From contig JAXDDX010000015.1 in the NCBI GenBank assembly GCA_034670405.1, positions 2,294,001 through 2,358,000 on the forward strand: a stretch of 64,000 nt of DNA, in the 5' to 3' direction. The stretch is from Hoplostethus atlanticus (Eukaryota > Chordata > Actinopteri > Trachichthyiformes > Trachichthyidae). The translations under genes and the position numbers were made by a program. Of this stretch, positions 46,280-59,373 are shown piece after piece. Position 1 is the stretch's first letter, and each line of letters starts with the position of its first letter. The notes under the pieces were generated by a model. The model did not search any database, was not told the DNA's origin, and was given only the letters and a program-made list of their open reading frames with translations.

Positions 46280-48225
46280 TGTAGGACAGTGTAACTTCCC
46301 TTTGCCTTTGTATGACCGTAACCATGTGTTGGGGGTGATAACTGCGGCCTCAATTACATTAGCAAGGTGAGGGAACAGGACAGGCTCATCCATCATGACA
46401 GAGTGGCGAGGCAGTCTGAATTGGCAGCTGTCTCTCCCTGAACACTGTGGAGGCTTCTTATTTTATTTACGATGCAAAGCCAGACCCACTGCCAGGTTTT
46501 CAATGAAGCCTTGTTCTGGGATGTGTTTGAGCACATACATTTATGGCTACATACAATACACGCTCAGAGGTCCATTTTGCTCCAGTGTTGACAGGCGATG
46601 CAAATATCAATAAACCATTTCCATCTTCTGGCTAGACTACTACATATTGCCGTTTCTTGCATCATGGTCTGCGTCGATTATCTCAAAGAGTTCAGAAGAG
46701 AAAACCAATGTCTAAGACCTCTTACTCCGATTGGTAATCATCATAAGGCAAACAACCACCAGTATCAACGCAAATCAATTATATTTTCAGAAACACATTC
46801 ATTTATGTTTTTTTTATGTCAATTTACCTTTTCCATGTTATGATAGGAGTACCACCGAAATCATGCCTTGTGCACATGCTGACATGTTAGCGTACAGTAT
46901 GTTACATAGGCAACTAGCGCTATCTAACGTAGAAGGCAGATCGTTTAGTAATCCTGAGTTGGTGTTTTTTTTCTGCCTGCCTCTTGTTAGATGAATAGTA
47001 AATTGACCTTTAACTTAGGTCAGTTTGACCCTACCTACTCAGAATTTATCTCATGAACCTTTATGTCGGGTTACAAATGTGGTGAACTGTATTCTGCACA
47101 TTGAAAAGAGACTGAGTTTAGGTGGGTCGACCATCCAATACATCCCCGATTACGCGTATATACACATAGATTCTCATACACATTGGACTGGGCCTTACAA
47201 TGACACATGATCTCTTGTTTAGTCTTACTTAGACATATTGCATTGCGTCATTGCATCAAGGTCTGCATCAGTTAACGAAAATAAATGTCTTTCAACCTAT
47301 GAAATATGCATGAACGAAACCAGCAGTGGGGTAATTTTGGTCCAAAGTGGATCCAACTTATAATGCATGAATATAAAAAATAATCAATTTCCTTGTCAAA
47401 AAGTGTAATTAGATAACAATTGTTTAGTTTAATTTTGGGGTTCTTATTATTATGGGTCTGGAGTTGGAGTTGGTCTGGTTTTGGGCTTATTGCTAGCGGG
47501 TCTCTGCATGACCGGAGCAATATTAATATTAATGTGTCCCAGAACGTGAGACCAATTTCTAATTTAGGACCTGGGCCTTAAAAAATCTCTTCAGCTGTCT
47601 AGGTCACACTTCTTCATAATTTATTTATTTCTCAGTAGATTTACCCCCAAAATAATTAATTTTCAAGCAAGCAAAATAAAGTGGCTCTGATTTGCATCGT
47701 GCCTCCTCCTTGGGTGCTTCACAGATAGCACACACCTTAAATAAATAATGAAACAGAAGCTGAGTAATCCATTTTATCCATAGTTGTATTTTGGAATTGA
47801 TAATGATGAAATATGTGACAGAGGGATGGAAACAACACAAAACTTTAAATAGAATTATTTTGGTTCAGAGGCACGAAATCTGTTTAAAATGCAAACCTGA
47901 CATAATGTACCTTTATTTAATGTAGACACTGGGAGTCAAATGGTAATCAACCCTTTAGTGTTATAGGACTGGAAGAAAGTATAAAAAAAATGAATAAAAT
48001 ATGTATGAATTGAAAATATACTACATGAAATAAGTAATAAATTATTAAAAATACTGAGATATATGCAGTATATGAGAGGAATCATGGGGATATGAAGAAA
48101 ACAAATTAAATTACAGCTTATATAAATGTAATGTATGATGGCACACAGGCCTGAAGCCTCTGTGTAATTGGCACCATTAGTGTAGCCTGCACTGATCTAC
48201 ATGAATTAGTCAAATCTCTCCCCCA
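46280..48225. other. Intergenic DNA, AT-rich, no gene recognised
   Basis: No element or exon recognised. The open frames show no conserved family motifs. Confidence 0.5.
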
Positions 48226-48229
48226 GTAG

Positions 48230-48890
48230 TTCCTGTTACACTAGGCTGTTTGATTTTTAGTTTTATTTTGACAATAATAATATGATTAGTATCATCAATA
48301 ACATCATAAACAAAACAAAAAAGTGTTCCTAATAGGAAAAAAAATCGTTTCATCCTATCACAATGACATTTTATATGTTGAATATGGACACAAAAACATT
48401 TTGTATTATGACTTTTATTTTGAAGGTCATACATGTCAACATGTTTTTGATTAATTATTTACAAATTAGTATGTATATGGCAAGAATATCTGATTTTTCT
48501 CTATTTTTCATGTAAAATACCCCATGAAATAGAAATGATATATGAAATAGAAAAGATATCAAAAATAATTATCAACAGATTATCAGCTATTTGTGTTACG
48601 AAGCAGCAGGTCAGATTTGGTGGCCATATCTACAAGGTAAGCTGAAGAAAAAGTGTTTTGCACACAGGAAATATGTAATTTTGAGAAAATGTTAAAGTTT
48701 AAAGTTTACGTGTTAAACTTTTTTTTTTTAAGTATCTTGTCCTTGTAGTACGTGGCACAGCTGGTATAAAAGGACATACACAATCTAATTATAGTTGTTT
48801 TTGATGACTGTTTTGTATATTTTATGAAACTGCAATAGAAAAATAAGATTTACCAAATCTTCATTTTTACCTGTGGTGCCTCGCCTTAAG
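48230..48890 (+). repeat. Diverged direct repeat, right copy
   Basis: Shorter partner of 44880-46270, with the same landmarks in the same order. Confidence 0.65.
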
Positions 48891-48908
48891 TGCTGCAGAA
48901 TGTTGCAA

Positions 48909-48931
48909 TGTGTGTGTATATGTGTGTGTAT

Positions 48932-48987
<56 letters not shown>
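48909..48987 (+). repeat. (TG)n microsatellite
   Basis: About 78 bp of TG units with several TA interruptions in the first third. Confidence 0.97.
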
Positions 48988-48989
48988 CA

Positions 48990-50565
48990 GAGAGGACTCC
49001 AGCACAGCATATGGCTTTGTTTAGAAAAGGCCTTTATTGTTTGAAGTGACCAGACGGAAAGATGCAACCCTGAAAACATCGCCAAGTCCCCCCGAGGCAA
49101 ACCAACAAGAAAAAATGTGGGTCACAGCGAATATAAAGAAGAGGAAATTAAAAAAATCTGAAAATCAGATGGCAACAATTGTAGTTCATAATATATATCC
49201 TGTCTACGCTTCAATAAAATCCTACAACTTGTTTCCCTCCCATCCATAAGTTTTTGCAAATCCTCAACATCTTTGCAGTGTGATCATAATTTTCTTCACT
49301 TTAAAATTCTTGCCTCATTTTCAGCCTGTGATTAGAACAAAATCTAGAAATGTGAAATCAACATATCTGTAGCAGTAATTGCCCCGGCAGCCGACAGATG
49401 TGCTTTAAAGTGCTAATGCGGAGGAAGACCGGACCGAGCTTTTCACATGAGGGATATGAGCTGGTGTCAGCACATCCCGGCCGATAACGAGCTCGGTGCA
49501 AAGTCAGTTAAAAGTCAATCAATGTTGTTTAGGGGAACTTTCACAACTTCAAATGAACGGCGGGGGAGGCTGATTTGCTGTTTGCACTGAGGAGAACCTT
49601 GTCTAAGTAATGATATTTTGTAATGATGTCCGGCTGATCTGAAGTCAGATCCCGTTTATTTCAAAGGATCACAAAAAAAAGGTCTTTGGTGGTGTGAAAA
49701 ATGGCTTCTGGTCTAAGCACCCCACCTTTCCTAGACACTCTGGAGTTGCTCACTTGAAGCATTTATATCACTTCCAGTATTGAGACCCCTCCCCCAACTA
49801 GGGTTATTTATAGGGCGTCCAGCTTAAGCACTGCATGTGTCTAAAGCTGTATTGATTAACAGCCAGGAGAAACACAAGCTCCTACATTAATGATGGGCTG
49901 GCAATAAGGTAGCTTGCAAGCTGTGTATGTCTAACAGTGTGTGTTGTTTATATTTGTGTGTGTGTGTGAGTGTGTGTGTGGAGGTGATTTTATGCATTGC
50001 AATGGGTGGGCGCTATACTGACTTCCGGACAACCTGCAATTCCCTTGCATGTTAGTGCGTTTCGTGCTCCCCTTTTCCTGCTTGGCTGCTACTTCATCTC
50101 TATAAAAAAGCATAAGGCCCAGCATCTCATGTACCCTCGGCATCTCAATCTCTCGTGGCCACTACCATGAATCAGCAGAAATGCATCATGGTTAGTTGAG
50201 ATTGGTGACAGGTGCAGCACCTTGCGATTGGAGGTGGATGGGAGGGAAAACAATATTTCAGAGGCCGAGAGACTCCTTAATTCCAACACTCACATGGCTC
50301 TAAGTTACATATTGTTGTTAAAGCTGCACTAAGGAAGATTTCTTTGCAAAAAGACACTCATCTTGTCAGCCTAAATCACTAAGTAAGGCTGCAGCAGAGC
50401 AGAGCATCCCATTCGCGCTGATTGAGATGCCATAGATTCACTCGAATTACCCAAATGAAACTCTCAATGGTCAATGGTGGGAAATCTCCTCTTGAAGTGA
50501 ATAAACAGTTGCCTCTTGCTGCCATCTGTATCACTCCTGTCTATTCCAATAGGTTGCATATTACT
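48990..50565. other. Intergenic DNA, no gene recognised
   Basis: A GT run lies at 49955-49980. 49360-49500 is non-repetitive and relatively GC-rich, but no function can be assigned. Confidence 0.5.
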
Positions 50566-50569
50566 CGAT

Positions 50570-50825
50570 ATCAGCATTTCTTCTCCTCCAGGGTTTTTCT
50601 GGGAGTTTTTCCTTGTCTTGGCTGGTGGTGCAGGCCAGGTTAGGCCAGCCTCCTCTCTGTTAAATCCTTCCAGTCCTCTTCAACCTGTTACTCTGTTTTG
50701 ATTTTATTACCGTATTCTGTAACATCGTATTTGTCATAATTGACAAAATTGATTTTCAGCGAACTTAGTTCAGCCTAAAAAATCCTTTGAGGCTTGTTTG
50801 TGATAAAGGGCTACATAAATACACA
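50570..50825 (+). mobile_element. LINE 3' end (L2/Rex-like tail)
   Basis: Same type as 27690-27922: 'gggagtttttccttgtcttg' and a tail 'ctttgaggcttgtttgtgat', 'aaagggctacataaata'. It abuts a family A fragment. Confidence 0.7.
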
Positions 50826-50985
50826 TGATTTGACAGTTATTGATCAACTCTACAATAAACATGTGACCAATCAAACTGCATCATATCCATCATATCAGAG
50901 GTGGCTGGACCATATCCCATTTTTTATAAAAGGATAATATTGGTCCCATACAGACCGGGTCCGATCTATCAGTCTAGCCCTACAG
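50826..50985 (+). mobile_element. Family A element, 3' part
   Basis: 'gatcaactctacaataaaca', 'tccatcatatcagaggtggc' and the end 'ccgatctatcagtctagccc'. Confidence 0.75.
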
Positions 50986-50989
50986 ACCA

Positions 50990-52540
50990 TTACCGCATTC
51001 AAACAAATAGTGCAGACAGCAGTCTTCAAGTTTGCACTCAGTTTACCAATGCCATTCATTTGAATGAGGTGGATGTCTGGAGCTTTTGCATTTAAAACAT
51101 GGTGTCGGGTGGAAGAAAACAAGAGGGATGATGCATTTGCTGTTGACTTAATAGTAGACATTCATAGCATACTCAGTGTTCCACCTATATTTTCTTTTCA
51201 AATCTTTTTGTAAGGTCTACAGATGTTTTGTTCTGTTGTGTTTCATCTGAGGGTGTTGTTTTCTTTGAAGGCTTTTTAATGAGACTTATTTCAGGAGATC
51301 TCAAATGTTTTCCCACCCATCCGAAAGGTTTTGTCCCAGGATCCGAAGGATTTGTATCTGTTTGTCTGTAGGTGGGAAGATAAAAGTGAGAGAGTGAACC
51401 CTCTGATCACAATACTCATTATTATACAGTACATTCTCTCCTAATGCTAACTTCTAGTGAATGAAAAAGGTTAGAGTAATTTACCTATTAAAATTACTGT
51501 AACCTTTTCCATTTAGTGGGGAACCCCTCAAGCACCCTTGGGTGTCCCTTGACTCTAGTGAATTTCCGAGCCTTAGCATGGGTACAATATTAAAACAATG
51601 TAAGTTCTACTTATTAGAAAGGGTGATTCACCGATCCACAACAATAAATAGATGGATTGCTGGTGTTTCATTCACGATGCCCACAAAGTGCAAATCCTTG
51701 CACTTGCACTTGGAAGTCAATTAAAACCACTTCTTAAACCACATACTGTATTACAGAACAGCTGCCTAATCAAAGTACCTGTCCAAGGAGCAGTACATTG
51801 CTTGCCAACGCACTCATCAGGCAGGATAATCAATATCCTCTCGTTTTTTTGTCAAAAGCCTCTTCTCCCCTAATCAGCTGTGGTTTGCCAAGGTCTTTGG
51901 CATAAAATATGTCCTTCTGAAAGCCATCCTCGTCTAGAAAACACAAAGAAGTGTGCTCTCAGAGGACAATACACAAGCTAATTAACCGCTAATTAGCTCC
52001 AACCGCTGGGCTGAAAATGTTAACAGGATGTTGAACCACTGCATTAGACCACTGTTCCAAAAACAACACATTGACAAAAGTGAAAGAGCCAGAATACATA
52101 CTTTTCTCCAGTGTTTTCTGAGTTTGACAAGTCTGCACACACTTTCAACAGTTTCACTCCTCACCTCTGGAAACCCATTCACTTTCCCCTCCCCTTCTCG
52201 ACACTATGTAGAGGTTGGCAGAATTAATGGCCAACTAAATTTATGAGGGAGGGTTATGAATAATGTTTACGTATTAATCATTAATGGTGGCCAGCCAAGC
52301 TCATAGGCTACCAGTCCCCTGGAAATTACAAGATCCATAAATTATCCATCAGATCTCAATCAGACCCTCTCACCACAGCAGGCCAAAGCCAAAGACACAT
52401 GCGGGCATGCAAAGTGCTCAGTCAAACCAATAAAGAACATGCACCATAGTTATATCCCTATGGCGGTTCACGTGGTGACAGGATACACATTGTGACTACA
52501 TAGCAGTGCATGCAACAAGGCACACTACCATCTTTTTTCG
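50990..52540. other. Intergenic DNA, no gene recognised
   Basis: 51300-51360 resembles the repeat at 17090-17140 ('ttttgtcccaggatccgaa'). 51975-52350 has many TAATTA/ATTA cores and no repeat resemblance. Confidence 0.5.
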
Positions 52541-52544
52541 TTTC

Positions 52545-52975
52545 AAAATTAAAGGTGCTGTAGTAGCATTTTTAAACATCTATATATGATTGTCAAATAA
52601 ATTGTGACACCTTGGTATAATTACCGTAAACAAATGAGACCATGGTGGAGATGATCGGTAGCCTCTATCTCACACCAGTGGTATTGTTAGTGCTAGTGTT
52701 GCTCAAAAGACAACATTTCCCATAAACCTTGTTGTTTCCTGCTGCAAAGAGAAAGTGGCTTCTTCAGTCAGGTTTTCCCTTTGGCTTTGCTGAAGAGGAT
52801 AATGTCAGAATCTAGCATTGGCAGAAACTCTGGAAGAACAGCGCCCTCTTCCTTTTTGTGCCATAAAGCAATCCAGCAGATTTCCCACCAAATCCGACCC
52901 GGTGGCACAAACTGTAAAATGCAATGTAGAGGCCGGTAGAGGCTGCAAGTCTTCTTGATCAATCCAATACACTGC
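52545..52975 (+). mobile_element. Family B element, uninterrupted
   Basis: Starts TTAAAGGTGCTGTAGTAGCA and runs through 'ggtagcctctatctcaca', 'acatttcccataaaccttgt' and 'agcagatttcccacc'. The far terminal block is missing. Confidence 0.8.
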
Positions 52976-52984
52976 ACAATAACA

Positions 52985-53150
52985 CAGCAGAGTGGCATAG
53001 TAATTAAGCTAGAGGACTGGGGTTGAAACCCCCATGTCAGCAATCAACCGCCCTGCTGAAGTATCCTTGAGCAAGACACTGAATCCCTACCAGCTCCAGA
53101 GGTGTTGTTCTGTAGCTGACACTGACCTCTGACCTCCAAGAAAGAGAAGA
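52985..53150 (+). mobile_element. tRNA-derived SINE
   Basis: A box region GTGGCATAGTAATTAAGC and B box GGTTGAAACCC (53031-53041). The body 'gtatccttgagcaagacact' and 'actgacctctgacctcc' is shared with 18725-18785. It lies directly after the family B copy. Confidence 0.75.
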
Positions 53151-53289
53151 CTTAAGAGAATTATTAATAAACATTAAATTATTATTATAAGGGCTTAGAA
53201 ATTATGTTTTTTAATGTTATTTTCTCCACATAATTATATGGAATAACAAAATGGAATATACTGTATAACCATTAAGAAGAAATCTATTT

Positions 53290-53876
53290 ATTTACAACAC
53301 GGGATTTATAAAGGCATTATTTTAAATGATTTATTTGATTCCAATGGGACGTTGATTACTTACGAGGGTTTCCTGGAATATTTCCTATTCCATATAAGGA
53401 ATATAGCTCTGTAAGCAAAGCTATCCCTGTGGGCATTTATCATCTAATTAAAAGTCACACTGGAATACATGATAGAATAGAATTTAAATTATTTCTTAAT
53501 GGTATTGAGATTGTAACCCCTAAATACACCAAGAAGTCTAGAGAAGTCTTTATAATGAAAGAAAGATAAAGAGGAAAATGATAATCTTTCTACTGATGAA
53601 CCTGAAACTATTCTATGGCTGCTCTTATTCCACCAAGCTTTGGACAGATTTGGATATATATTTAGTAAAACTGGTTATCACATTAAGATTGACTGTAAAA
53701 GTGTCACAAGCTTTGACCATGATTATATCTTCATGAATAAACTTGTAAACCTCATTTTATTTGAAAAATATCATATACATAATCTAATTTTTAAATATTA
53801 CTTTATTTTAAATGTGAGTTGAATTTATACTGAATGTCTGATTGCTTGTAATATAGTTAATAAAAAAAAGAAAAAG
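53290..53876 (+). mobile_element. L1/Tx1-like LINE, 3' end of ORF2 with poly(A)
   Basis: One frame reads ILNDLFDSNGTLITYEGFLE, then KAIPVGIYHLIKSH, matching the 'LNDLvdenGxxLsYeeF' region of teleost L1/Tx1-group ORF2. A later frame reads SKTGYHIKID and EKYHIHNLIFKYYFIL, the extreme C-terminus of the same protein. It ends in AATAAAAAAAAGAAAAA, an A-rich tail as L1 elements have. It is 5'-truncated, with at least one frame change between the two parts. Confidence 0.78.
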
Positions 53877-54245
53877 TGGTTTGTTTGGAATAAACTGGGT
53901 AGTTAGCATGAGCATCAATAGCCATGCCTGAACAGAAGAAAAGAGGCCTGCCTACAGAAACTCAAACTTCATCAACAGAAAATCCATGGAAGACGTCACA
54001 GTACTGGAAACACTGTTTGATTGACAGGTGATCTCTGGGAAGTGCAGTGCAGAAACACCACAGCAATGAGCATTGAGCACCAAAGATGGAGACTAAATAA
54101 AAACATGTGAGATGGTAGTCTTTGGTGGGTCTTTGTTTTTGCAGCGGGGCGTCAGGCTGGTTTACTGAGGGCCACAGCACAGGCTCAAGTTCATAGGAAG
54201 TTAAATGATTCATCTTTGGCGATTGTTGAGCCACATATAGTTATG

Positions 54246-54275
54246 TTGTAATAATAATAATAATAATAATAATAA
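54246..54275 (+). repeat. (ATA)n microsatellite
   Basis: About ten AAT units. Confidence 0.95.
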
Positions 54276-54439
54276 TGTTTCCACCCAACTGTCAAGCAAT
54301 TTTTTGAAATGTTAAATTTTGGCCATATTTCATGCTTTCATCTGAAGACCAAAACAAAGTAATGCACTTAGCAATATTATTTTGTACCAACTAATGGTCA
54401 TACAACCACAACATCAGAAAACGTCAATGCACCTGTCTC

Positions 54440-54882
54440 CGATGGAGCCTTTATTGTTGGTGGTGTCAGGGTGGTGTCATCTGCAAACTTGAGGAGTTTA
54501 TGTCTATGCCACTTATTAGTCTTGTTCAGGAAGTGGGGCTGTGACAGAGAAGACTGAAAGCTAAGGGTAAGTCCTCAAAAATACAATCAGTAACCTCTGG
54601 CTGCCACTAGGGGCCGCCAACAATTAAATTACATAAAGTTACATAGTGCAGGTTTAAATAAGGTGTCTTTGAAGGTGCATTCATTTGTGAGGAGAGAGAA
54701 GAACAGTGGCAAGCTCCAGTGCTGATGGTTAGGGCCCTGCTATGTGTTTTCTCATACTCACAAATTGTTTTCCAATCTGTCAGAGAGTTGGTGATCCACT
54801 GACAAATGGAGCCAGGCACGTTTAATTTGAACTGGAACAATTTGGGGATAATTGTGCTGAATGCCACACTGAAATCCACAAA
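54440..54882 (-). mobile_element. LINE reverse-transcriptase fragment
   Basis: On the minus strand the frame from 54879 reads MDFSVAFSTIIPKLFQFKLN and ICQWITNSLTD, then TISTGA: RT motifs A and B of the L2/CR1/Rex-type pattern DFSxAFnTI…STGAPQGC. Further on, HKLLKFADDTT at 54510-54478 gives motif C (FADDT). An unrelated segment of about 110 bp (54550-54665, with 'aaagttacatagtgcagg') separates the B and C motifs. Both flanks are lost. Confidence 0.78.
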
Positions 54883-54989
54883 TGAAATACCATAGCAGCA
54901 GAGATGGAGAAAACAGAAATTCAGCTACAGGCAAGAAGTCAGCTACCACAGAGATAAATATGATACCAAAGTACATCTTTATCATAACC

Positions 54990-56095
54990 TTTTATGACAG
55001 AGTCACATGGTTATTTTGCTTAATTTTCAAAGAGGAAATGTATACAGGGGATTTAATTTCTTTGTCATTACACATGGACATTTACATAGAAAAAACAGGA
55101 AAGAGAACAGAAAAAAAGGAGAAATGCTTACTTTTTACTTCTACTTGTGCAATACAACAGCATGCTTGGCAGAGCACTGGCTAGAGGAAGTGCTGGAAGT
55201 ACACCAATCCAGGCATACCTCTTCTTCTAGCCTGTAGAACTAACTAAAGCATGCACAACAGACTTCATAAGTAATTTAATAACACCTTACCAACTCAAGC
55301 CATTTCTGCTTGAGCGCTGCCTGGTTTATTTCAGTGAATACATTAACATTCTGAAGCAGTCCTAATGATGAAACTAGGGATTGCCAACACAACTTTATTG
55401 GATACATTTTATAGAGTGATGCAATATTTTCAGCGTACCATTTAGTTAATATGATGGTGTACACAATGAATCATCTTAAATGTTCATGAGTAATGTGATA
55501 CAGCAACAGAGAGTGATATAGAAAAACAAAAATAAAAACTGACTGGCAGCTTAACAGGAACCCATTAAAATACCCACATTAAAATAACAATGAATAGTGA
55601 GGCTGTAGGTATTCTACGTCAACACATGGCATATCCTATTTAATTTTATTATTTTATCATTAGATATTTAAATGGTGACCTACAAAGTCATGGAAAGTGT
55701 TTTTTTAACTGTTTAAATTTATTGATTGAAATGTATTGCTTTATGTGGTGAAAGAAGCACCATAATAGTCATTTTCTAACTGGTGTGTGAGGTTAATTTG
55801 TTAAGAAAATAATTTGCATAATACATGGCCTCTCATTTAAGATTAATTGTAACATGGCTTGAGAAAAAATAAAAGATTAGTTGGACCAATATGCAAAACA
55901 AGTAGGACAAGTAGGCAATCATCCTGAAAACTGCAGCTTCCTACTTTGCCAGATACTGCAGGGTCAGTATCTGCAGTATGTTAAGTCCAGTTTGAGTATT
56001 CAGTATACAGGTTATGTTTCGATGTAGTTGTACCAGTGCATACCATTGCAGACTCTGTATGTTTCAAAATCAAAATTATTTCTTTGTTCTTTTTT
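54990..56095. other. Intergenic DNA, no gene recognised
   Basis: AT-rich, with no element or exon recognised. Confidence 0.5.
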
Positions 56096-56099
56096 ACCT

Positions 56100-56370
56100 A
56101 GCACTAGTGGCCACAGTGCAGGAAAGCCACAGCAGCAACAACTATGGTGGAAAGCAGTAAGAAAAACAAAAAAAAAGCGAAGCTAAATGTGTTTTCCGTC
56201 TGCTTTTTCCTACGCCTCTGGTGGCTTTATGGGTGCAAGTTAGACAGCTCATCAAGATGAGCGACAAGCGGTGGAGCAGGCACTTGACCAATTGAGGAGG
56301 AGGAGGGCAGGACTAACAACACACTTCCAGTCCGAAGGAGAAAAGTTACATAATGTAGCTTCAAGAATAA
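56100..56370 (+). mobile_element. Family D element, uninterrupted
   Basis: Undisturbed counterpart of 40060-41070. It reads through the position of the Harbinger insertion as 'agacagctcatcaagatgag'. Confidence 0.7.
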
Positions 56371-56374
56371 AAAA

Positions 56375-57240
56375 GGCAATATGGGACAGGTGGTGGCTGA
56401 GAGCCTTTTCATTATGGCATTAGGGTTAGGGCTGGGTTAGGGTTATTGGGTACTTAATAGTCACCTGAGTGGGACAAGTCAAAAGGACAAGACAGGACTG
56501 AGTGGGCTTAAAATCCACACACACTTTACCTTATTGGTCCAGTGACACAGCAGCGGAGAGCCGGTACAATAATTAGTTTCACAGGAGCAGCGTGTTTAAG
56601 AACGATAAGCGTTGCTTTGGCTGAAGAGGAGTCAGCAGATGGATGTAGCTGCTTGTTATCTGCACACTGCAGAAGGAAAGAAGACACACTCCTTTAATAA
56701 CTTTGAGAGAGAGAGAGAGAGTGAGCGAGCGAGAGAGGTGAGGAGGGAGGAGAATGACAAAACCAAGCTGAGATCAAGATCTTTTGCATTTCCTATGCCT
56801 ATCAAATATTGTCTGGGGAAAGCCTGTTCTAGTTGAGATCCATGTATTTTTTTAATGTCCCAGAACGTCCCTGTTTATGAGGGGAGGCCTGCTTGCCTTT
56901 AAAGCCATTGTGCTCGTTTTACGGCATAGCGGCTCATCCGCTGCATTCTCACAAGAATATACACCAGTCAGTGCCACGGCAACATTATTGTTAACAACAA
57001 CGGGCCAGACAATATCTGGCATAATTGCTGGTTCTGGTGCTCGCCCAAGTTAGCATCGCGGACAGATGCCAGCATCATTCTTCATGGTGCATCACGGTTG
57101 CAGGACTACTTGTGACGCAGTGCATGTCAGGATGCGCTTGCCAAGTGAGCCTGACCACCGTATGATGTGAGGAAGAAGAACATGAGCTTGGATAGCTGAA
57201 GTGGCAGCTTGGGAAATGGATCAAACAGTCATAGCTGCAT
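56375..57240. other. Intergenic DNA, no gene recognised
   Basis: A GA-rich stretch lies at 56702-56740. Nothing else is recognised. Confidence 0.5.
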
Positions 57241-57249
57241 GTTCAAGCT

Positions 57250-57642
57250 ATTTCCAAAGATGCACATGCTTTGGTCCAACAGCAGTGAAAGGCCAATACC
57301 GACATATTTGGATTCAAGCTGCCAATAGCCAATATTTTCTGCCAGTATATATAAATGTGACCATTTTCAGACCAAAAACATACAAATATTTCCCCCCATA
57401 AATGTATTCTTATCAGGGTGGAAAAGCCCCTTAAACAGCATGTAGACCATCATGGGGCATTCAAACTCTCCACTGAGGCTTTACAGACAGCCACCCTTGT
57501 AGCTGCTGAGAAAAATCCTCCCAACCCACACTGGAATGAGTTCTCTGCTCAGACATCTGATATAAAAATATCTATAAAACACATTGACTAGCAGTGGACA
57601 GGGAGGAACCTTCATCATATCAGAGATGGATGACACTTAACT
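57250..57642 (+). mobile_element. Family A element, most of length
   Basis: 'ggccaataccgacatatttg', 'attcttatcagggtggaaaa', 'agaccatcatggggca' and 'atatcagagatggatgacac'. The interior between 57490 and 57610 is replaced by unrelated sequence. Confidence 0.75.
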
Positions 57643-57643
57643 G

Positions 57644-57676
<33 letters not shown>
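57643..57676 (+). repeat. (TCTA)n microsatellite
   Basis: About eight units, starting where the family A end would read 'ctgatcggc', so it may have grown from the element end. Confidence 0.95.
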
Positions 57677-58082
57677 GGTCTGCACCTTGCCACATAGCCT
57701 CCTTCAGGCCTGCCATATTGAGCATACTGAGCATATTGGACTGGGTGAAGAAACTTGCATGCCTCCCTAAATTGGAAAAAAACAAATACTAAATTGGAAA
57801 GGATTCCAATGATTGCAGATAAAATGTTTGAATGTTTTTTCACATTAAGTCTGCCATTTTAGTCTTTTGCCATCTGGAGGAGGGTGTCTGGCGGGGCTCG
57901 AGGGATGTTTTTCTTTGGAGGCAATCGCTTTGTCAAGGCCATTCTCGGCTGGCTGAAGGCAAAACACCAATCAATAGGTGTTACCAGCTATCAGTTCTGT
58001 CCTCAAGGTTGAATTTCAATTGTAAGAATGCGTGACCAATGTGGCATACTTGTAGAATTTCTACATAACTGGACTGTCCTGA

Positions 58083-58190
58083 AGGCTCAGTTGGTCAAGA
58101 CCATCTATACCTGGAACGTCCTGGGTTCAAATCCAGCTTGCGAACTTTGCCACGTCACCCCCACTGTCTGTACTGACCTAAAAAAGATAC
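58083..58190 (+). mobile_element. tRNA-derived SINE, degenerate
   Basis: A box GGCTCAGTTGGTCAAGACC and B box GGGTTCAAATCC (58123-58134), followed by 'tttgccacgtcacccccact', typical of a teleost SINE body. Confidence 0.75.
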
Positions 58191-58244
58191 ATTTCTACAT
58201 GAATGTATAGCATTTCATCATCATATCAAAACACAAACTATATT

Positions 58245-58400
58245 TAAAAGTGCAAATGCTAAGATGTATTCCGCCCCATTCCACAAAATGACCATAATGT
58301 ATCTGTGGAGTTTGATAGGATTGTTGATCAATACCAATGACTCAATGATAAGTCAGCTAGCAACATCCTCCATGATCCTAACCGATCATGAAATCGCATT
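58245..58400 (+). mobile_element. Family F element, partial
   Basis: 'ccacaaaatgaccataatgt' and 'gatcaataccaatgactcaa' match 60590-60660. Confidence 0.65.
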
Positions 58401-59274
58401 CTATCACACACTTTCTTTCACCTGCCTTCAATGATGTCATGTCATGTATTAATACCTCAAAACTAATAAAACAGATGAACAAAAATCTTTTTAAGGAAAA
58501 CCATCTAGTCTTGTATTACAACTTAAAAGTCTATTTTGGTGGATTTCTCCTCTTAATAAAAGTGACTTTTTGTTGAACTTGAACTCTGTGTTGGCTCTCT
58601 CATTTCATCTACTTTGACTCCCACATACTTGATGGCTGAATTATGGCAGACAAGGTACCAGACGTTGCACATAACCAGCCATAAGTAGACAATGTGGTTT
58701 CTCCCATTTCCACAATTGCTGTGAGGTTCTGTCTGTTCAACCAGGTCACATTCTGGGGAGAATTGGAGAATTGCCTGAGGTTGGCTGATAAGTGAGACGA
58801 GCAGCAGTGCTGGGTGGGCGCTTGTAATGAGCCCAGTAATGAGTAGTGTAACAAATTACCTTTTAAATTTCAATAATATAACAGCAGTTGCCAATCAAAA
58901 AAGTAAGTTGTTACTTTTGTTAGCAACCCCTCCAAATAGCAGAATTAACCAAAAAGAGATCAGGGGCCTCATTTATAAAACTTTGCGTAGATTCCATCCT
59001 AAAACATTGCTTACGCACAAACCTCAGAATCTACTAATGCAAGAAAATATTCAGATCTATAAAACCGTGTGGCGCACACCTGTACGCAGTCTTCTCTTTA
59101 TAAATACCCACCTGCGGTGAATTGTGCGCTCGTGTACTCCTCCCAGTGTCCTCCCACTACTCCTCCCAGTGTCGTCCCACAATCATCCATAAATGGTCAA
59201 TGCTAAATAGGTCATGAATATGCCGACGTTGTTAAGGAGCCTTTGTTGGACTATCAATGAGGGAAAGACGGAGA

Positions 59275-59373
59275 GACGCCAACTGCAAGAAAGGCGAAAG
59301 TGCGAGATCGAGGTGCTCATCACTGAGGTTGAGCGCCGTAAAGGTGTACTGTCTGGGGCTCAGTAGAGGCATC
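59275..59373 (+). pseudogene. Harbinger Myb-like protein fragment
   Basis: The frame reads RQLQERRKCEIEVLITEVER then RKGVL, followed after a small indel by LSRGI. This matches the Myb/SANT-like DNA-binding protein of Harbinger elements, whose pattern is FS..EIEVLvxEVExRKxvLFGxLSxGI. Only the first helix region survives. Confidence 0.75.
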
